NCBI RefSeq assembly: GCF_002844535.1
Contig: NZ_PJNH01000002.1
Span: 434,001 to 498,000 of the forward strand
DNA: 64,000 nt
Origin: Halalkalibacillus sediminis
GTDB taxonomy: Bacteria; Bacillota; Bacilli; Bacillales; Alkalibacillaceae
Reading direction: 5' to 3'
In this document: positions 8,254 through 18,358 of the stretch, piece by piece
Position numbering within the stretch: position 1 is the stretch's first letter
Layout: the number at the start of each line of letters is the position of its first letter
Program-made: the position numbers and the translations under genes
Notes under the pieces: generated by a model
Database searches by the model: none
What the model was told of the DNA's origin: nothing
The model's input: the letters and a program-made list of their open reading frames with translations, nothing else

Positions 8254-9246
8254 ATGACCACAATCAAAGATGTTGCCAAAGAAGCAAATGTTTCTGTTGC
8301 AACAGTTTCACGGGTGCTTAACCAATCTGGATACGTGAATAACAATACTAAAAAAAGAGTAGAACAAGCGATTGAACGACTTGACTATCAACCTAATTCA
8401 GTCGCAAGAAGTTTATTTAAAAAAGAGTCTAAAACGATTGGCTTCATCGTACCTGACATATCAAACCCATTCTTCCCGATGCTTGTCCGAGCCGCGGAGG
8501 ATTATTTGAACAAGAAGGGGTTCACAATCATTTTGTGCAATTCTGATGAAGAAATTGAAAAGGAACAGGAATATTTGAATGTGATGAAACAAAAATATGT
8601 AGACGGGGTCATCGCTGTCTCTAATCATCTAACAAAAGAGCAAGTTGAATCATATCCGATGCCGATTGTTGCATTGGATAGGCCGATTGAAGGGGATATA
8701 CCTTCTTTTTCAGTTGATAACCGAGCAGGAGGCGTAATGGCAACTGAATATTTGAAGGAAATAGGTTGCCGTAAAATTGCCCATATTCGTGGACCGGAAC
8801 AGGTGCTGAATGCCACTGAACGCTATAAAGGTTATGTAGATGTGGTAGGAAATGAAAAATGGTTTTCATCGAGCTTGGTAGTCCACGGCGAATATGATAA
8901 AAAAATTGCAACACAAGTAGCGAAAAAATTACTTCAAGAGCAACCTGATATTGACGGGGTTTTCGCAGGAAACGACATGATGGCCCTCGGTGTTCTCAAA
9001 GCGGCTGAAGAATTGGAACTTCATGTCCCAGAGGATGTGGCTGTTATAGGGTTCGATGGAATTGATTTGACTGAAATGACATCACCAGAATTATCGACTA
9101 TTTCCCAACCTTTATTCGATGTTGGGACGAAAGCCGCTATGGCTTTGGTAGATATGATTCAAGGAAGAAACCTATCAGAAACAAAGAATCTATTTCCACT
9201 CACATTAATGAAAAGACAATCGACCATTTTCAGAAAGGAGGTCTAA
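8254..9246 (+). CDS. rbsR: Ribose operon repressor RbsR (LacI family)
   Basis: The 330-residue repressor has a LacI helix-turn-helix (TIKDVAKEANVSVATVSRVL) with hinge helix to about residue 58, then a periplasmic-binding-protein-like domain beginning KTIGFIVPDISNPFFP. It heads the rbsRKDACB operon, the same order as in B. subtilis. ATG 8254 follows GGTGAGGAG. Two LacI-type palindromes lie in the 85 bases upstream. Expected role: represses the operon in the absence of ribose. Identity rests on both the family and the operon. Confidence 0.93.
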   Translation: MTTIKDVAKEANVSVATVSRVLNQSGYVNNNTKKRVEQAIERLDYQPNSVARSLFKKESKTIGFIVPDISNPFFPMLVRAAEDYLNKKGFTIILCNSDEEIEKEQEYLNVMKQKYVDGVIAVSNHLTKEQVESYPMPIVALDRPIEGDIPSFSVDNRAGGVMATEYLKEIGCRKIAHIRGPEQVLNATERYKGYVDVVGNEKWFSSSLVVHGEYDKKIATQVAKKLLQEQPDIDGVFAGNDMMALGVLKAAEELELHVPEDVAVIGFDGIDLTEMTSPELSTISQPLFDVGTKAAMALVDMIQGRNLSETKNLFPLTLMKRQSTIFRKEV

Positions 9247-9250
9247 AAGC

Positions 9251-10174
9251 ATGAAGCAGCCTAAAATCACTGTCATCGGGAGTGTGAATATGGACCTGGT
9301 GACTGCAACAGACCATTTTCCTTCCAAAGGTGAAACGTTATTGGGTAAGTCGTTCTCTACAATTCCAGGTGGTAAAGGGGCGAATCAAGCTATCGCAGCA
9401 TCCAAATTAGGTTCCGATGTGACGTTTATCGGGTGTATAGGTGACGATACATTTGCAGATCCTCTGATCGAAAACTTTCGCCATAACAAAATACATACAG
9501 ATTTTGTTGAAAGAATTAGTACTGAACCGACAGGGATTGCATCAATTACGATAGCAGAGAACGATAATACGATTATTGTTGTTCCTGGTGCGAATCATTC
9601 AGTTTCTCCTACGTTCGTTGAGAAAAGAGAGGATGTGATCGCCAGCAGTGATGCGATTATCGTCCAGCTTGAAATACCACTAGAGAGTGTGAAGAAAGCA
9701 GTAGAGCTTGCGTATCGTAATGGAGTGAAAGTCATTCTTAATCCTGCGCCAGCTCAGCAGGTCGATTTAGAAATACTTCGGAAGGTAGATTTTATAACAC
9801 CGAACGAACATGAATTGCCGATTTTATTAAACAATGAGGCAAAAAGAGAATTCTTCAAAAATAATAAAGAAAAATTCATTGTAACTAAAGGTTCTAAAGG
9901 AGTTCAGCTTTTTTGGGGGGAGACTTCCCTGATTCCTGGATTTACAGTGGATGTCGTTGACACGACTGGGGCTGGAGATACATTCAACGGTGCTTTTGCG
10001 AGCGCGATCAGTTCAGGTCAAAGTATAGAACAGGCTTGTTTATTCGGGAATGCTGCTGGTGCTCTTTCAGTTATGCAATTGGGAGCACAAACCGGAATGC
10101 CAACTCGAGAAGATGTGTTGGATTTCATGAATGAAAGGGGCGTCAAACATGAAACGTCATGGAATTTTGAATAG
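9251..10174 (+). CDS. rbsK: Ribokinase
   Basis: The 307-residue PfkB-family kinase phosphorylates ribose at O5 with [11 protein letters not shown] and PGGKGANQA near the N-terminus are the sugar-binding signature, and [12 protein letters not shown] near residue 238 holds the catalytic Asp and the anion hole. The starting ATG is four bases after the rbsR stop and has the ribosome binding site AAAGGAGGTC. The 3' end overlaps the start of rbsD, consistent with translational coupling. Confidence 0.96.
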   Translation: MKQPKITVIGSVNMDLVTATDHFPSKGETLLGKSFSTIPGGKGANQAIAASKLGSDVTFIGCIGDDTFADPLIENFRHNKIHTDFVERISTEPTGIASITIAENDNTIIVVPGANHSVSPTFVEKREDVIASSDAIIVQLEIPLESVKKAVELAYRNGVKVILNPAPAQQVDLEILRKVDFITPNEHELPILLNNEAKREFFKNNKEKFIVTKGSKGVQLFWGETSLIPGFTVDVVDTTGAGDTFNGAFASAISSGQSIEQACLFGNAAGALSVMQLGAQTGMPTREDVLDFMNERGVKHETSWNFE

Positions 10175-10541
10175 CGAAATTTCATCATTATTGTCCAGTT
10201 TGGGTCATACCGACACTATCGTCATAGCCGATTGTGGTTTACCTATACCGGACAATGTAAAAAGAATCGACTTAGCGCTGAAGCAAGGGACGCCTGGTTT
10301 CATAGAAACGTTAGAAACAGTTTCTGATGACATGGCTATTGAGAAAATGACACTTGCAAATGAAATTAAGATGAAGAACTCTAACTTGCAGGTGAACGTT
10401 GAACAATTAGCTGAGCAAGAAATCGAATATATTTCACACGAAGAATTGAAAGAAAAGTGCAAAGAAGCGAAAGCGGTCATTCGCACAGGGGAAGCAACAC
10501 CGTTTGCGAACGTCATTCTGCAGGCTGGAGTGATCTTTTAA
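10149..10541 (+). CDS. rbsD: D-ribose pyranase RbsD
   Basis: The 130-residue protein catalyses interconversion of beta-pyran and beta-furan ribose, supplying the furanose for the kinase. The N-terminus [20 protein letters not shown] with its His, ADCGLPIP, and the C-terminal [17 protein letters not shown] are the family signature. ATG 10149 fits AAAGGGG upstream and gives the usual length. The last base of the stop is shared with the rbsA start (TAATG). Confidence 0.96.
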   Translation: MKRHGILNSEISSLLSSLGHTDTIVIADCGLPIPDNVKRIDLALKQGTPGFIETLETVSDDMAIEKMTLANEIKMKNSNLQVNVEQLAEQEIEYISHEELKEKCKEAKAVIRTGEATPFANVILQAGVIF

Positions 10542-12034
10542 TGAGCGAAAAACCATTAGTTGAAATGAAAGGGATTTCAAAATCATTCGGAGCCGTCAAT
10601 GTTTTGAAGGGTGTAAACCTTGAAGTTCTACCAGGGGAGGTACACGCTCTCCTAGGTGAGAATGGAGCAGGAAAGTCGACACTGATGAAAATATTGACTG
10701 GTATATATAGTCGAGATGATGGACAAGTTTTCGTAAAAGGTGAGGAAGTTCGTTTCAAGGAACCTAAAGAATCTGAAGAAGCTGGTATTGCAGTCATTCA
10801 CCAAGAGTTAAATATAATTCCTTATCTATCAGTTATGGAAAATATGTTTCTGGGACGCCCAATCACCTATGGGAAAACGGGTGTAATCAATGCAAAGAAG
10901 ATGAGAGAGAAAACGAAGGAATATTTAGAGCGCCTTGGTGTTTACTTAGATCCTATGGCCAAAGCGGGTTCTTTATCTGTAGGTCATCAACAGATGATTG
11001 AAATTGCCAAAGCTATCTCTACAAATGCTCAAGTGATTGTAATGGATGAGCCAACGGCAGCTCTAACCGACCGTGAAATTGAGCGGCTGTTTGAAGTGAT
11101 TGAAAGACTTCGCTCCCAAGGTGTTGGGGTTGTTTATATATCCCACCGTATGGAAGAAATATTCAAGATTTGCGATCGGATTTCAGTTTTAAGAGATGGT
11201 GAATATATAGGCACCCGTGAGGTGAAGAGTGTCGAATATGATGAGATCATCCGGATGATGGTAGGACGTCAATTGGGAGAGCTTTTCCCAGAACGTGATG
11301 TCACTACTGGAGATACGCAATTCAGGGTAGAGAACTTATCCTCGGATGTATTCAATAATGTCAGCTTCGAAGTGAAAAAAGGTGAAATATTCGGAGTTGC
11401 AGGACTGATGGGCGCTGGCCGCTCTGAAATTATGCAGACATTATTCGGCGCTAGAAAGCTGAAATCCGGAAAAATTTATATAAACGAGCAAGAAGTGAAA
11501 ATAGATAGTCCTCACGATGCTATTAAAGCAGGGATTGGATATGTAACTGAAGATCGAAAAGATGAAGGCTTAATCCTAGGAATGACCGTACGTGAAAATA
11601 CAACGTTAACAAACTTAGGGGAGGTCTCTTCCAAATCAATCATTTCAAATAAGAAAGAGAAAATGATGGCAGACGAAACGATCAAAAAGTTCAATATCAA
11701 GGCTTCGAGCATGGAACAAGAGATAAAGTCCCTAAGTGGTGGTAATCAACAAAAGGTCGTCATCGGAAAATGGCTAAGTCTTAATCCGAAAATTTTGATC
11801 TTAGATGAACCAACTCGTGGAGTAGATATTGGTGCAAAGAAAGAGATTTATCAAATCATGAATGAATTAACTGCTGCAGGAGTCAGTATCATCATGATTT
11901 CGTCTGAACTACCAGAAGTATTGGGGATGAGTGACCGAGTGATGGTTGTTCATGAAGGTAGCGTTTCTAAAATAATCGATCGAGCAGATGCTGACCAAGA
12001 GAAAATTATGCATGCTGCGACAGGAGGGGAGTAA
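10541..12034 (+). CDS. rbsA: Ribose ABC transporter ATP-binding protein RbsA
   Basis: The 497-residue tandem ATPase of the sugar-importer type has two nucleotide-binding domains. The first has Walker [13 protein letters not shown] near residue 40 and Walker [12 protein letters not shown]; its signature is degenerate (LSVGHQQ). The second half has a degenerate P-loop ([11 protein letters not shown]) and an intact signature LSGGNQQKV with [10 protein letters not shown]. This asymmetry is normal for RbsA. The start ATG overlaps the rbsD stop, showing tight coupling. Confidence 0.95.
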   Translation: MSEKPLVEMKGISKSFGAVNVLKGVNLEVLPGEVHALLGENGAGKSTLMKILTGIYSRDDGQVFVKGEEVRFKEPKESEEAGIAVIHQELNIIPYLSVMENMFLGRPITYGKTGVINAKKMREKTKEYLERLGVYLDPMAKAGSLSVGHQQMIEIAKAISTNAQVIVMDEPTAALTDREIERLFEVIERLRSQGVGVVYISHRMEEIFKICDRISVLRDGEYIGTREVKSVEYDEIIRMMVGRQLGELFPERDVTTGDTQFRVENLSSDVFNNVSFEVKKGEIFGVAGLMGAGRSEIMQTLFGARKLKSGKIYINEQEVKIDSPHDAIKAGIGYVTEDRKDEGLILGMTVRENTTLTNLGEVSSKSIISNKKEKMMADETIKKFNIKASSMEQEIKSLSGGNQQKVVIGKWLSLNPKILILDEPTRGVDIGAKKEIYQIMNELTAAGVSIIMISSELPEVLGMSDRVMVVHEGSVSKIIDRADADQEKIMHAATGGE

Positions 12035-12035
12035 G

Positions 12036-12977
12036 GTGTCAAAACAATCTGTCGGTAACTTATTACAAAAACTAGGACCGCTACTTGGTTTGATTGCTAT
12101 TGTTATCGGTCTAAGTATAATGAGTCCTAACTTTTTAGACCTTGGAAACATCTTAAATGTTTTAAGACAGGTCACAATCATTGCTTTGCTGGCATTTGGA
12201 ATGACTTTTGTCATTTTGACAGGAGGAATTGACCTATCCGTTGGTTCAATACTAGCTTTGGCTGGTGCATTAACGGCTGGGTTCATTGCTAGTGGCATTG
12301 ACCCTATTTTGGGTGTGTTGCTAGGTGTCTTAGCAGGTGGTTTGATGGGTGCTTTCAATGGATTTATCATCTCAAAAGGGAAAGTGGCACCCTTTATAGC
12401 TACACTTGCTACGATGACGATATTTAGGGGGCTGACCTTGGTTTATACAGATGGTCGCCCAGTATCAGGTTTCACAGATAGCGCAGCCTTTGAAATGATC
12501 GGACGTGGATACTTCTTAGGTATTCCTATCCCGGTGATCATTATGTTTATTGTTTTCTTCATTTTATTCTTTGTATTGAAACAGACAGTATTTGGTCGTC
12601 AGGTTTACGCATTAGGTGGCAATGAAGAAGCGTCTATTTTATCAGGTATCAAAGTGAATCGAGTGAAAATTTGGGTTTATTCTTTAACAGGAGCTTTATC
12701 CGCTCTAGCTGGAATCATATTGACTTCAAGGTTGAACTCAGCTCAACCCAACGCGGGTTTTACGTATGAATTGGATGCGATCGCAGCGGTTGTTTTGGGT
12801 GGAACGAGCTTATCCGGAGGAAGAGGTTGGATATTCGGAACGCTAGTTGGTGCCCTTATTATCGGGGTTTTGAATAATGGTTTGAATCTGCTGGGGGTAT
12901 CATCATTCTACCAGCAAGTTGTTAAAGGGGGGGTTATCTTACTAGCTGTCTTACTAGATCGCCAGAAGTCATCGTAG
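12036..12977 (+). CDS. rbsC: Ribose ABC transporter permease RbsC
   Basis: The 313-residue integral membrane protein has about eight to ten hydrophobic segments and the family motifs ILTGGIDLSVGSILAL and GGTSLSGGRGWIFGTLVGAL. GTG 12036 is selected because AGGAGGGGA ends six bases upstream and the codon immediately follows the rbsA stop; a longer frame running into rbsA has no comparable support. It forms the transmembrane channel with RbsA and RbsB. Confidence 0.95.
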   Translation: MSKQSVGNLLQKLGPLLGLIAIVIGLSIMSPNFLDLGNILNVLRQVTIIALLAFGMTFVILTGGIDLSVGSILALAGALTAGFIASGIDPILGVLLGVLAGGLMGAFNGFIISKGKVAPFIATLATMTIFRGLTLVYTDGRPVSGFTDSAAFEMIGRGYFLGIPIPVIIMFIVFFILFFVLKQTVFGRQVYALGGNEEASILSGIKVNRVKIWVYSLTGALSALAGIILTSRLNSAQPNAGFTYELDAIAAVVLGGTSLSGGRGWIFGTLVGALIIGVLNNGLNLLGVSSFYQQVVKGGVILLAVLLDRQKSS

Positions 12978-13022
12978 GTTAAGTTAATTCCCAGTTTCTA
13001 AAATTAAAGGAGGAAAATTAAA

Positions 13023-13958
13023 ATGGCTAAAAGCTTAAAGATGTTATTCACTTTATTAGTTTTATCGGTATTGGTAGTGGCATGTTCTACAGAATCACCT
13101 GCATCAGATAATGGTGAGGAAAGCGAAGGGGAAGATAGTGGTGAAACGACAGTAGGTTTATCTGTTTCCACGCAAGGTAACCCTTTCTTCGTAACATTAG
13201 TTGATGGTGCTAAAGCAAAAGCAGAAGAGCTAGGTGTAGAGTTGACAGTTGTTGACGCTCAGAATGATGCAGCAACACAATCAAATGACATTGAAGATTT
13301 AATCCAGCAAGGCGTTGATGTATTGGTAGTCAACCCAGTTGACTCATCAGCAATCAGCTCCACGATTGAATCAGCTAACGATGCAGATATCCCGGTTATT
13401 ACAGTAGACCGTAGTGCCGAGGGTGGAGAAGTTGTGACACATATCGCATCCAATAACGTATCAGGCGGCGAAATGGCTGGAGACTACATTGTAGAGCAAC
13501 TCGGTGGAGAAGGTAAGGTAGTAGAACTAGAAGGTATTCCTGGATCTTCAGCTGCGAACGAGCGTGGTGAAGGGTTCCATAACGTTGTTGATGAAGAAGA
13601 TGGAATTGAAGTCGTTGCTCAACAACCAGCTGACTTTGACCGCTCAGAAGGTTTGTCGGTAATGGAAAACATCATTCAAGGTAACCCTGATATCCAAGCT
13701 GTATTCGCTCATAACGATGAAATGGCATTAGGTGCGGTACAAGCTCTAGAAAGTGCAGGTATGGAGGATGTCATGGTAGTAGGATTTGATGCTACTGATG
13801 ACGCTGTTGCAGCCGTAGAAGAAGGTACAATGGCAGCAACGATCGCTCAGCAGCCGACAATTATCGGTGAAGAAGGTATTCAAGCTGCATATGATGTGAC
13901 TCAAGGTGAAGAGCCTAAAGAATCCATCTCAGTAGAATTGGAATTAGTTAACGAATAA
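13023..13958 (+). CDS. rbsB: Ribose-binding lipoprotein RbsB
   Basis: The 311-residue substrate-binding protein begins with a lipoprotein signal ending in the lipobox LVVACS, so it is anchored at Cys21. An acidic Ser/Glu/Asp linker of about 25 residues follows, then a type I periplasmic-binding fold beginning TVGLSVSTQGNPFF. Ligand-loop residues typical of RbsB are visible in VDRSAEGG and HNDEMALGA. ATG 13023 follows AAAGGAGGA. It ends the operon before a terminator. Confidence 0.95.
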   Translation: MAKSLKMLFTLLVLSVLVVACSTESPASDNGEESEGEDSGETTVGLSVSTQGNPFFVTLVDGAKAKAEELGVELTVVDAQNDAATQSNDIEDLIQQGVDVLVVNPVDSSAISSTIESANDADIPVITVDRSAEGGEVVTHIASNNVSGGEMAGDYIVEQLGGEGKVVELEGIPGSSAANERGEGFHNVVDEEDGIEVVAQQPADFDRSEGLSVMENIIQGNPDIQAVFAHNDEMALGAVQALESAGMEDVMVVGFDATDDAVAAVEEGTMAATIAQQPTIIGEEGIQAAYDVTQGEEPKESISVELELVNE

Positions 13959-13969
13959 AAAGTAACATT

Positions 13970-14004
13970 CTCCCAGTAACTTTATAGTTGCTGGGAGTTT
14001 TTTT
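13970..14004 (+). terminator. Terminator of the rbs operon
   Basis: CTCCCAG (13970-13976) and CTGGGAG (13991-13997) form the stem, extended by AAC/GTT, followed by seven T residues. Confidence 0.85.
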
Positions 14005-14041
14005 ATTTTTAACAAATGTTAGCTGATTTAGCGCCCCTCTA

Positions 14042-14482
14042 TTAAAATAACTTTCCCACTTCCTTTTTAAAATCTTTCATCGCGAAGTATTCGTCTTTCA
14101 TGAGAGGTTTAAGGTCATACATTCTACCTTTTTCCGTTTCAGTGATTTCTAAATAAAGGGATTCAAGTATTTGATACGCATTGGAAGGTGTATCGAGTTG
14201 GAGGAACCATTGAGTTTGATCAATGGAGATGTACTGGTCGATGAGTAAGCAATATTCAACTAAGGAGTCGATGTGAGCAGATCCGTCAAATGTATGACAT
14301 TGTTCACAAAACCAACCGCCATTATCTTGTTCCTTCATTGATGGAACTTGACATCTCGGACAAACCACACCAGGCAAAATTTCTTCTATTAATATATCAA
14401 GTTCTTCAAAAATATTTCCTCCTCCATAAGGTTCACGGTTTACTCGGAGTGTTTGGGCAATCATTTCACTATTCAAATGCAT
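14042..14482 (-). CDS. Zinc-ribbon protein resembling the C-terminal tail of NERD-domain proteins
   Basis: The protein of about 146 residues has a treble-clef or ribbon-type pair CPRC...CEQC around residues 40-63. After it comes a segment with AHIDSLVEYCLLID and a last part ending KGRMYDL. From memory this order (CxxC-CxxC, a conserved His/Asp stretch, then a small helical region) resembles what follows the nuclease domain in Bacillus NERD-domain proteins, but no nuclease domain is present here. It may be a free-standing tail domain or the remnant of a larger gene. The start is uncertain: ATG 14482 is close to its ribosome binding site AGAGG, and TTG 14476 is better spaced. Function unknown. 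Confidence 0.45.
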   Translation of the reverse strand: MHLNSEMIAQTLRVNREPYGGGNIFEELDILIEEILPGVVCPRCQVPSMKEQDNGGWFCEQCHTFDGSAHIDSLVEYCLLIDQYISIDQTQWFLQLDTPSNAYQILESLYLEITETEKGRMYDLKPLMKDEYFAMKDFKKEVGKLF

Positions 14483-14725
14483 AACCTCTTTTCTGTAGTT
14501 TTTCAAATTATAATCTAAGTAGGAGGTTCAAAGGAAATAGGCATAATTGCTAAATACATAGGATGCATGGAGGTTAATGATCGTTTTTTTGTAAAATTGA
14601 CAAAATTAAGTAAGATAATTTAAAATCGATAGTTTTTCTCAAATATTTATATGAAAAAGGGAAGGTTCTTCTCATATTCAATAGGTAGGGAGTTATCATT
14701 TAATACTTGAAGATACTCTTGTTTA

Positions 14726-14761
14726 ATAAAAAAAAGTCTGATACCAAAATGTATCAGACGT
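14726..14761 (-). terminator. Terminator of the minus-strand DUF2848-to-YcsI operon
   Basis: On the minus strand GTCTGATAC pairs perfectly with GTATCAGAC around a short loop, and eight T residues follow. It lies 10 bases after the stop of the YcsI-family gene. Confidence 0.85.
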
Positions 14762-14770
14762 TATATCACA

Positions 14771-15532
14771 TTATTTGTATTCCTCTAGTTGGTCAGTAAT
14801 GAGCATGTGTCCAGGAGAATGGCTGATCATTATTGATGGCTTTGCGCTTACTCCGACATTTTGTGGAGTGACACCACACGCCCAGAATACTGGAACTCTA
14901 TCTGAACCGAACTCCACATTCTCACCGTAATCAGGCTTTTCTAAATCACTAATGCCAATTTCTTGAGGGTTACCGATATGTACGGGTCCACCATGAGATG
15001 ATTGGAACCGTTCAGTTATCCGCACACTGTCATCAATTTCATCTTGAAGGAGAGGCCTCATACTAACGACCATATTCCCTGAAAAAATACCTGCTTTCTC
15101 ACAAGGGATATTCGTTTTATACATTGGGACCACTTTGTTCTGTTCATGATGAAGCATTCTCACACCTTGATTTAGTAGAGCTTTTTCAAAAGTGAAACTG
15201 CACCCGATCAGAAAGGTGACAAAATCATCCCGCCAATGACTCTGGATATCCGTCACTTCTTCTTCAAATACGCCATTTCTGTATATTCTGTACCTGGGTA
15301 GGTCTGTTCGTATATCCGAGTCCTTTGCTAGCTTGGAAGTAGTTTGTCCACGCTCCATAACTTCAACAAGCGGACAAGCTTTTGGGTTTCTAGTACAAAA
15401 TAACAGAAATTCGAAAGCGTATTGAGAAGGTAATGTGATCAAATTGGCTTGTAGATAGCTCAGACACATGTTTGCAGTAGTTTCGGAACTGATTTTATAT
15501 CTGAACATTTCTCTTGCTTCTTTTGGATTCAT
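14771..15532 (-). CDS. YcsI-family putative hydro-lyase (DUF1445, D-glutamate cyclase-like)
   Basis: The protein of about 253 residues matches the DUF1445/YcsI family throughout: an N-terminus NPKEAREMFR, the central DDFVTFLIGCSFTFEKAL, NIPCEKAGIFSG, and the C-terminal FWACGVTPQNVG...SHSPGHMLITD. The mammalian homologue is a D-glutamate cyclase. In B. subtilis ycsI lies in the operon for 5-oxoproline use, so a role with cyclised or acyl amino acids is possible. Here it is the last gene of a minus-strand operon led by a TRAP transporter and two hydrolase-type genes. The start is ATG 15532, or GTG 15535, after the ribosome binding site TGAGG. Confidence 0.8.
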   Translation of the reverse strand: MNPKEAREMFRYKISSETTANMCLSYLQANLITLPSQYAFEFLLFCTRNPKACPLVEVMERGQTTSKLAKDSDIRTDLPRYRIYRNGVFEEEVTDIQSHWRDDFVTFLIGCSFTFEKALLNQGVRMLHHEQNKVVPMYKTNIPCEKAGIFSGNMVVSMRPLLQDEIDDSVRITERFQSSHGGPVHIGNPQEIGISDLEKPDYGENVEFGSDRVPVFWACGVTPQNVGVSAKPSIMISHSPGHMLITDQLEEYK

Positions 15533-15550
15533 CACTTTATGATTCCTCAC

Positions 15551-16825
15551 TTATTCAAATAATTCCACAGGGAATAAAACAACGTCTGGTAGGTATGTGA
15601 TGATCAGTAGAACAACAATCAGAATACCAACCTGCGGGAATAAAAACTTTAACATTTTAGGTACACTTATTTTTGCAATTGAAGAAGTTACGAACAAGCA
15701 TACACCTAATGGTGGTGTAACCATTCCGATAGACAAATTCACTGCTAAAATAATACCGAAGTGAATAGGGTCGATGCCCGCACCTACCACTAATGGTAGA
15801 AATAGTGGTGTGAATATGGAAACAGCACTTATCGTGTCAATAAACGTACCTGCTAGTAACAGAACAATATTAATAATCAGTAATAATAGGATTGGGTTCT
15901 CAGAAACTCCACCTAGAACCTCAATTAACTGATTCGGTATTTGGTTGAATGAAAGGAACCAAATGAAAAGTGACGCACTACCGATCAAGAAGATGATAGC
16001 AGATGTGGTTTTAGCTGTAGCTAAAAGTATAGGTAGGAAATCTTTATAAGTAATTTCCTTATAAACGAACATACCTATGATGATTGCGTAAAATACAGCA
16101 ATCACACCTGATTCAGTAGCCGTAAAAATTCCAGAAACAATACCACCGATAATTATAACAGGCATGATCAGTGCCAATACAGCATCTTTAGCCCCTGTCA
16201 AAACTTCTTTGAGCGTTGATCTTCTGGAACTGGAGCGATAATTGTACTTCTTACCGATGATGAAGCTGTATATCATCAGCCCTACTCCCATCAGGACACC
16301 TGGCATCACTCCAGCTATGAATAAATCACCGATCGACACACTGGCAATTACTCCGTACAAAATCAAGACTATACTCGGAGGTATGATAGGACCGATCGTT
16401 GCAGAAGTAGCAACAAGGCTTGCAGAGAATCGTCTATCATAGCCTTCTTTATTCATAGCAGGGATCATCATTCCACCAATAGCAGCAGCTGCAGCGATTG
16501 CAGTTCCTGTTAGAGCGGAGAAGAATATACTTGCTAGAACAACTACCATAGCCAGTCCACCTGGTAAAGGTCCTACTATGGTTTTAGAAAAATTGATTAA
16601 CCGTTGTGAAATGCCACCCTTTGTCATGATTTCCCCAGCTAAGATAAACAAGGGTACGGCTACTAAAGTAAAATTATCTACACCATTAAAAATATTTCTA
16701 GGTACATTGATTAAAAGATCTGTATTACTTAAAACGATACCTAATATCGAAACAAAACCTAGGGCGAACGCGATTGGGATTCTTAAAATAATTAATATGA
16801 ATAGTAATACTATCAGCCAGATCAT
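15551..16825 (-). CDS. TRAP transporter large permease (DctM-like)
   Basis: The 424-residue protein is almost entirely hydrophobic, with about eleven to twelve predicted membrane segments. It has family motifs ALTGTAIAAAAAIGGMMIPAM and IIPPSIVLILYG near residues 120-150. It forms the sodium- or proton-coupled channel of a tripartite ATP-independent transporter. Its ATG overlaps the small-permease stop by four bases (ATGA), the usual DctQ-DctM coupling. Confidence 0.93.
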   Translation of the reverse strand: MIWLIVLLFILIILRIPIAFALGFVSILGIVLSNTDLLINVPRNIFNGVDNFTLVAVPLFILAGEIMTKGGISQRLINFSKTIVGPLPGGLAMVVVLASIFFSALTGTAIAAAAAIGGMMIPAMNKEGYDRRFSASLVATSATIGPIIPPSIVLILYGVIASVSIGDLFIAGVMPGVLMGVGLMIYSFIIGKKYNYRSSSRRSTLKEVLTGAKDAVLALIMPVIIIGGIVSGIFTATESGVIAVFYAIIIGMFVYKEITYKDFLPILLATAKTTSAIIFLIGSASLFIWFLSFNQIPNQLIEVLGGVSENPILLLLIINIVLLLAGTFIDTISAVSIFTPLFLPLVVGAGIDPIHFGIILAVNLSIGMVTPPLGVCLFVTSSIAKISVPKMLKFLFPQVGILIVVLLIITYLPDVVLFPVELFE

Positions 16826-17280
16826 CTAAACACCTTCTTAATGTGAAAATAAAACATGAGAAATGCACTTATTGGTATGATCAAATAAACATATGCTTTT
16901 TGAATCTTTAAGAATCCTAGTGTTTGTCCAGAAGCGAAATTGTTTGATACTAACTCTAAACCGAAGTAAAAAAGTATGACAATGACTACTCCTACAACGA
17001 TAAACTCTAGAATACGAAGAATTGTTAAAAGCATTTTACCAGCATTTTCAAATAGATCCACAGTAAGGTGTTCTCTACTATTAATAATCAATGCTGCACC
17101 TAAAAGGACGCTATAGACGAAACAGATCATCAGTACTTCTTGAGACCAGCTCAGAGGGCTGGAAAGTACATAACGGAATATGACTTGAAGAAATGTAACA
17201 ACAATAGCAGTTGCCAAAAATAAAACGGTCAAAACTTCAATTGACTTTACTAAAATCGCGTCTATCTTTTTTAAAAGCAA
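16822..17280 (-). CDS. TRAP transporter small permease (DctQ-like)
   Basis: The 152-residue protein has four hydrophobic segments (about residues 10-35, 45-65, 85-108 and 125-148) and the family motif RYVLSSPLSWSQEVLMICFV. It associates with the large permease in the membrane. It uses a TTG start at 17280 six bases after GAGGTGA. It follows the solute-binding-protein gene after a strong intercistronic hairpin. Confidence 0.9.
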   Translation of the reverse strand: MLLKKIDAILVKSIEVLTVLFLATAIVVTFLQVIFRYVLSSPLSWSQEVLMICFVYSVLLGAALIINSREHLTVDLFENAGKMLLTILRILEFIVVGVVIVILFYFGLELVSNNFASGQTLGFLKIQKAYVYLIIPISAFLMFYFHIKKVFR

Positions 17281-17302
17281 AAGAGCTCACCTCTTTTAAA
17301 AT

Positions 17303-17341
17303 AAACTAGTCCACTAGCCATCAAGTGGTGTGGACTAGTTT
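17303..17341 (-). repeat. Intercistronic stem-loop between dctP- and dctQ-like genes
   Basis: AAACTAGTCCA (17303-17313) and TGGACTAGTTT (17331-17341) pair over 11 bases with a 17-base loop and no T run. Such structures after a binding-protein gene commonly protect its mRNA or partly terminate transcription, raising binding protein over permease. Confidence 0.7.
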
Positions 17342-17347
17342 AACCTA

Positions 17348-18340
17348 TTATTCTTGAATACGTTCGATCAGATCAGAAGGAACCTCTTCAGATAATGCGT
17401 CTTTAACATCTTTCGTAGCTTCTCTGAATGCGTCACGATCCGGCTCTGTAATGGTTACATCATTTTCTTTAAGCGTTTCAACGATTTCTTCTTCTTTTTC
17501 AGCAAGTGTTTCTCTGTGGTATTCAGTTGTTTCTTCAACTGCGCTTTGTACAGCTTCTTGCTGATCTTCATTTAAGCCATCATATACGTCTGAGTTCATA
17601 ACGACGATTGCAGGTGAATAAGTGTGTGCAGTCATTGCTACATATTTTTGAACCTCGTAGAACTTCATCGAGTCAATCGTTGGTAATGGATTTTCTTGGC
17701 CATCAACTACACCTTGGTCTAAAGAAGAATATAATTCGTTGAAGTCAACTGGTGTGGGGCTCGCTCCTAGTGCTCTCATATGCTCCTCCCAGACAGGTGA
17801 AGGTTGAACGCGAATCTTAAGACCTTCTACATCTTCTGGTGTTTTGATTTCTTTTTCGTTATTTGTCAGGTGACGGAAACCAACTTCCCAATAACCTAGA
17901 CCTTTCATATTGTGTTCTTCTGTTAAATCTAATAATTCTTGGCCGATGTCTCCATCTAATGTGCTATAAACATGCTCTTCATCTGTAAATAGATATGGAA
18001 TACCGAAAACATTCATTTCTGGAACTGTATTAGCGAAAGAACTATCTGCAGCAACTGTCGTCATTTCAATAGAACCATCCATTACTTGTTCGATCGCTTC
18101 TGCCTCACTACCTAATGTTGCATTTCCATGAATTTCAACTTCAACAGATCCGTCAGTTTTTTCTTCTACTAGATCCTTGAACTCTGTTGCAGCAATGTGG
18201 TACTGGTGTGATTCAGAACCTGAGTGTGCTAATTTGATTGTAGTTGCATCCTCAGAAGATCCAGAACCTGAGTCAGAACCACAAGCTGCAAGGATTGTAA
18301 GCAAGATTGTGAACATTACTAAACTTAATTTTTTCATCAT
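17348..18340 (-). CDS. TRAP transporter solute-binding lipoprotein (DctP-like)
   Basis: The 330-residue protein has a lipoprotein signal with lipobox LAACG near residue 20 and a Ser/Gly/Asp linker. A DctP domain follows: IKLAHSGSESHQYH begins the mature part. The conserved carboxylate-binding Arg is in GLKIRVQPSPVW (about residue 175), and DQGVVDGQENP follows. The ligand is almost certainly an organic acid, but which one cannot be read from sequence. The start ATG 18340 is eight bases after GGGAG. Confidence 0.93.
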   Translation of the reverse strand: MMKKLSLVMFTILLTILAACGSDSGSGSSEDATTIKLAHSGSESHQYHIAATEFKDLVEEKTDGSVEVEIHGNATLGSEAEAIEQVMDGSIEMTTVAADSSFANTVPEMNVFGIPYLFTDEEHVYSTLDGDIGQELLDLTEEHNMKGLGYWEVGFRHLTNNEKEIKTPEDVEGLKIRVQPSPVWEEHMRALGASPTPVDFNELYSSLDQGVVDGQENPLPTIDSMKFYEVQKYVAMTAHTYSPAIVVMNSDVYDGLNEDQQEAVQSAVEETTEYHRETLAEKEEEIVETLKENDVTITEPDRDAFREATKDVKDALSEEVPSDLIERIQE

Positions 18341-18358
18341 GTGAAACTCTCCCTTGAA

